From positions 30,462,338 to 30,526,337 of the forward strand of contig CM060199.1 of NCBI GenBank assembly GCA_030562195.1: 64,000 bases of DNA, written 5' to 3'. Source of the stretch: Nipponacmea schrenckii. Taxonomy: Eukaryota > Mollusca > Gastropoda > Lottiidae. Under the pieces are notes generated by a model, which was given only the letters and a program-made list of their open reading frames with translations, had not been told where the DNA came from and searched no databases. The translations under genes and the position numbers were made by a program. This document shows, piece by piece, positions 63,091-64,000 of the stretch; the first letter of the stretch is position 1, and each line of letters opens with the position of its first letter.

Positions 63091-63396
63091 TAAGTTTTAT
63101 TATTTGTTAACAATATGGCAGTACTTCACTGTAAAGATATATATATTTCTGTGAAGCTATTATGAACTTTGTTTTATACTTGAGTGGAATAGCCACTATT
63201 CTGTAAATCAGAATGCAGCGATCTGACAAAATTGCATTCCAGGGTCCTCCACAGACATAATAGCATTATCGCTTATTATAGACTGGCTGTATATACAAAC
63301 TCACAAATGTAGAGATAAACTTACATGAAAGGTGTAAGACACAGTTTGTAATAGCTTGAAGATTGTGAAGATCAGTTCTGTGAGTAGTAATAACAA

Positions 63397-64000
63397 GCGG
63401 TTGCCTAGCCCACTTTAAAATATATTTTCTTTTTTAACACAGGCAGAAACTCTAACATTATTTAGGTCTAATCCAAGTTCTCTCAATAAAAATGCGCATA
63501 ATAAATTTGATTCAAATCAGTTTAAACCTAGTCTCTATTGTATTGACTAGCTAATTTTCATGAGTTTGGACTAAGTCAAGGGCAATAACTCAAATATAGT
63601 TCATCAAAAAATAGTTAATATTGAACTTGTTCAAGATTTCACCAATTAAATGATCACATTAAATTTCATTCAAATCAGATGAAAACTGAATTTTCTATTG
63701 CAATAACAAGCCAATTTTGTAGAGTTTTGACTAAGACAAGTGCAATAACTCAAAAACAGTTTATCAAAAAATCATTGATTTCGAACTTGACCTAGATCTC
63801 ATCAATTTCAATGATCACAACAAATTTCATTCAAATCAGATGAAAACTGTTGCCTCTGTGGTGTTCACAAGTCTGTTTTGACGCTTTTTGAGGGCAATAA
63901 CTCAAAAAACTTAAACCAAAAAATCCTCACTATCAAACTTGTCCAAGATCTCATCAATATAAATGATGACACTAAATCGCATTCAAATCCAATGGAAATT
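63397..64000 (+). mobile_element. Mollusc microsatellite-bearing repeat, diverged subfamily, runs off the window
   Basis: The head 'caagcggttgcctagcccactttaaaatatattttctttt' mirrors the tail of the copy at 62531-63090, with about 300 bp of unique DNA between. Sub-repeats carry 'agggcaataactcaaaaa' and 'catcaatttcaatgatcacaacaaatttcattcaaatcagatg'. The 3' end lies beyond position 64000. Confidence 0.7.

Overview
The window is eukaryotic, AT-rich, intron-rich animal DNA. The repeat families (short direct repeats ending in GGAC or CAGA microsatellites and bounded by 'atacgccc...gggcgtat' ends) and the protein similarities point to a mollusc. Species cannot be fixed from the sequence. Five protein genes could be rebuilt exon by exon, with GT/AG splice sites and matching codon phases.

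Layout. 1-20 kb: no convincing gene. It holds a ~102-bp tandem repeat, a retroposon 3' end, a nested transposon complex (3822-11721) containing a 15-copy, 283-bp satellite with a tRNA-like pol III promoter, a 1.4-kb palindromic fold-back transposon (12000-13383) and a MITE. 20.1-29.1 kb, minus strand: an 11-exon ionotropic glutamate receptor with many MITEs and one probable Penelope-type insert in its introns. 29.1-40.3 kb: repeats only. 40.4-44.1 kb, minus strand: a THAP zinc-finger module followed in phase by a compact asparaginase domain, probably one fused gene. 46.4-52.0 kb, plus strand: KLHDC3, with a minisatellite in intron 5 that multiplies the exon-6 splice acceptor. 53.4-55.7 kb, minus strand: proteasome alpha-6 (PSMA6). 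56.6-59.6 kb, plus strand: the Golgi PAPS transporter SLC35B2. 59.7-64 kb: 3' flank and more mollusc repeats.

The right half is a compact housekeeping block: KLHDC3 (predicted substrate receptor of a CUL2 ubiquitin ligase) and PSMA6 (20S proteasome) are convergent neighbours, and PSMA6 and SLC35B2 are divergent, about 0.8 kb apart between start codons. The genes are otherwise functionally unrelated. No CRISPR, prokaryotic operon, rRNA or intact tRNA gene was seen. Splice models are hand-built from the sequence and transcript evidence was not available.
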